From: an uncultured Alphaproteobacteria bacterium | GTDB lineage: Bacteria; Pseudomonadota; Alphaproteobacteria; RF32; CAG-239 | Assembly: GCA_934271195.1 (NCBI GenBank) | Contig: CAKQRB010000026.1 | Location: 1 to 5,986, forward strand | Reading direction: 5' to 3' | DNA: 5,986 nucleotides | Part shown: positions 5,876 to 5,986 of the stretch, in pieces | Numbering within the stretch: position 1 is the stretch's first letter | Layout: each line of letters begins with the position of its first letter | Program-made: the position numbers and the translations under genes | The notes under the pieces: generated by a model | The model's input: only the letters and a program-made list of their open reading frames with translations | What the model was told of the DNA's origin: nothing | The model's database searches: none

Positions 5876-5986
5876 TCAAAGGGAGTTAAGCAAATGGCAT
5901 CGGCGCTCTGCCGGTGTCATTTTTGTTTAAGTTCCACTGGTAACGTTCATTATAATAATAGATATAATCTTCAACTTTTCCTTTTC
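5876..5986 (-). pseudogene. IS3-family transposase (OrfB) C-terminus, frameshifted and partial
   Basis: From 5984 leftwards the minus strand reads KGKVEDYIYYYNERYQWNLNK, the usual end of the IS3-family integrase core domain (YIxYYN..RYQW.L). Family members continue directly into KMTPxExRxHLL. Here that continuation (KMTPAERRCHLLNSL, stop at 5876-5878) lies in another frame, because the A tract 5921-5925 (read on the minus strand) has one base too many. As written, the frame runs into NDTGRAPMPFA and stops at 5886-5888. The restored frame has a TAA four codons before its methionine, which places the shift between 5920 and about 5928. Only the C-terminus is visible, so the state of the rest is unknown. 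The change may be a real mutation or a homopolymer error. It alters only about the last 15 residues, after the catalytic core, so activity might survive. Confidence 0.65.
5892..5928 (+). terminator. Intrinsic terminator-like hairpin on the cysS strand, inside the IS
   Basis: AAATGGCATCGGC (5892-5904) pairs with GCCGGTGTCATTT (5910-5922) over 13 bp with two G-U pairs and a 5-base GCTCT loop, followed by TTGTTT (5923-5928). This directional U-rich tail exists only on the plus strand, so it could stop cysS transcripts 126 bases after the stop codon, and would be antisense to the transposase end. No better terminator is seen between 5767 and 5891. Confidence 0.45.

Larger units (their letters stand above)
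5784..5986 (-). mobile_element. IS3-family insertion sequence, 3' end only, running off the right edge
   Basis: The minus strand encodes the C-terminal end of an IS3-type DDE transposase, followed by non-coding DNA with small inverted repeats that ends just beyond cysS. The boundary is uncertain. TG at 5784-5785 fits the TG...CA ends usual in IS3-family elements, but any point between 5767 and about 5832 is possible because the other end, its inverted repeat and the target duplication are outside the window. Short symmetries inside include TCAAAACT/AGTTTTGA (5790-5797 with 5821-5828) and CAGTT/AACTG (5820-5824 with 5828-5832). The element is in opposite orientation to cysS. Confidence 0.6.

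Overview
This window looks like ordinary chromosome of a moderately AT-rich Gram-negative bacterium, most likely an alphaproteobacterium. The evidence is an AsmA/DUF3971-type envelope protein ending in the motif set common in that class, a periplasmic binding protein of the AapJ/BztA type, a MlaC homologue, and one exact TTAA-N7-TTAA motif (the CtrA consensus) in a promoter region. The taxonomic call is inference; no rRNA or other marker is present.

Layout from left to right. Positions 3-1142 (+) hold the C-terminal part of a large AsmA-like protein whose start lies outside the window. It overlaps by 11 bases a small HAD-like protein (1132-1608, +) that has its own strong ribosome binding site. 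Positions 1609-1830 are non-coding, with a weak terminator-like hairpin, the CtrA-type motif, a sigma70-like promoter and a potentially structured leader. Next comes an alpha/beta hydrolase of the phospholipase/carboxylesterase type (1831-2535, +). It converges, with only 3 bases between stop codons, on an orphan amino-acid-type binding protein (2539-3555, -). A short divergent promoter region (3556-3614) separates that gene from a mlaC homologue (3615-4310, +). The mlaC gene is followed after 67 bases by cysS, cysteinyl-tRNA synthetase (4378-5766, +). The window ends in the 3' end of an IS3-family insertion sequence in the opposite orientation (about 5784-5986), whose transposase carries a frameshift near its C-terminus.

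The genes do not form one pathway. Three concern the envelope or periplasm (AsmA-like protein, binding protein, MlaC), one is housekeeping (cysS), and two are enzymes without a clear substrate (HAD-like protein and hydrolase). I see no convincing undescribed multi-gene system. The points most worth a second look are the non-canonical HAD motif I, the loss of the expected ligand-binding arginine in the orphan binding protein, the CtrA-type site with its structured leader, a hairpin that could hide the cysS ribosome binding site only in read-through transcripts, and the frameshifted IS end carrying an antisense terminator-like hairpin.
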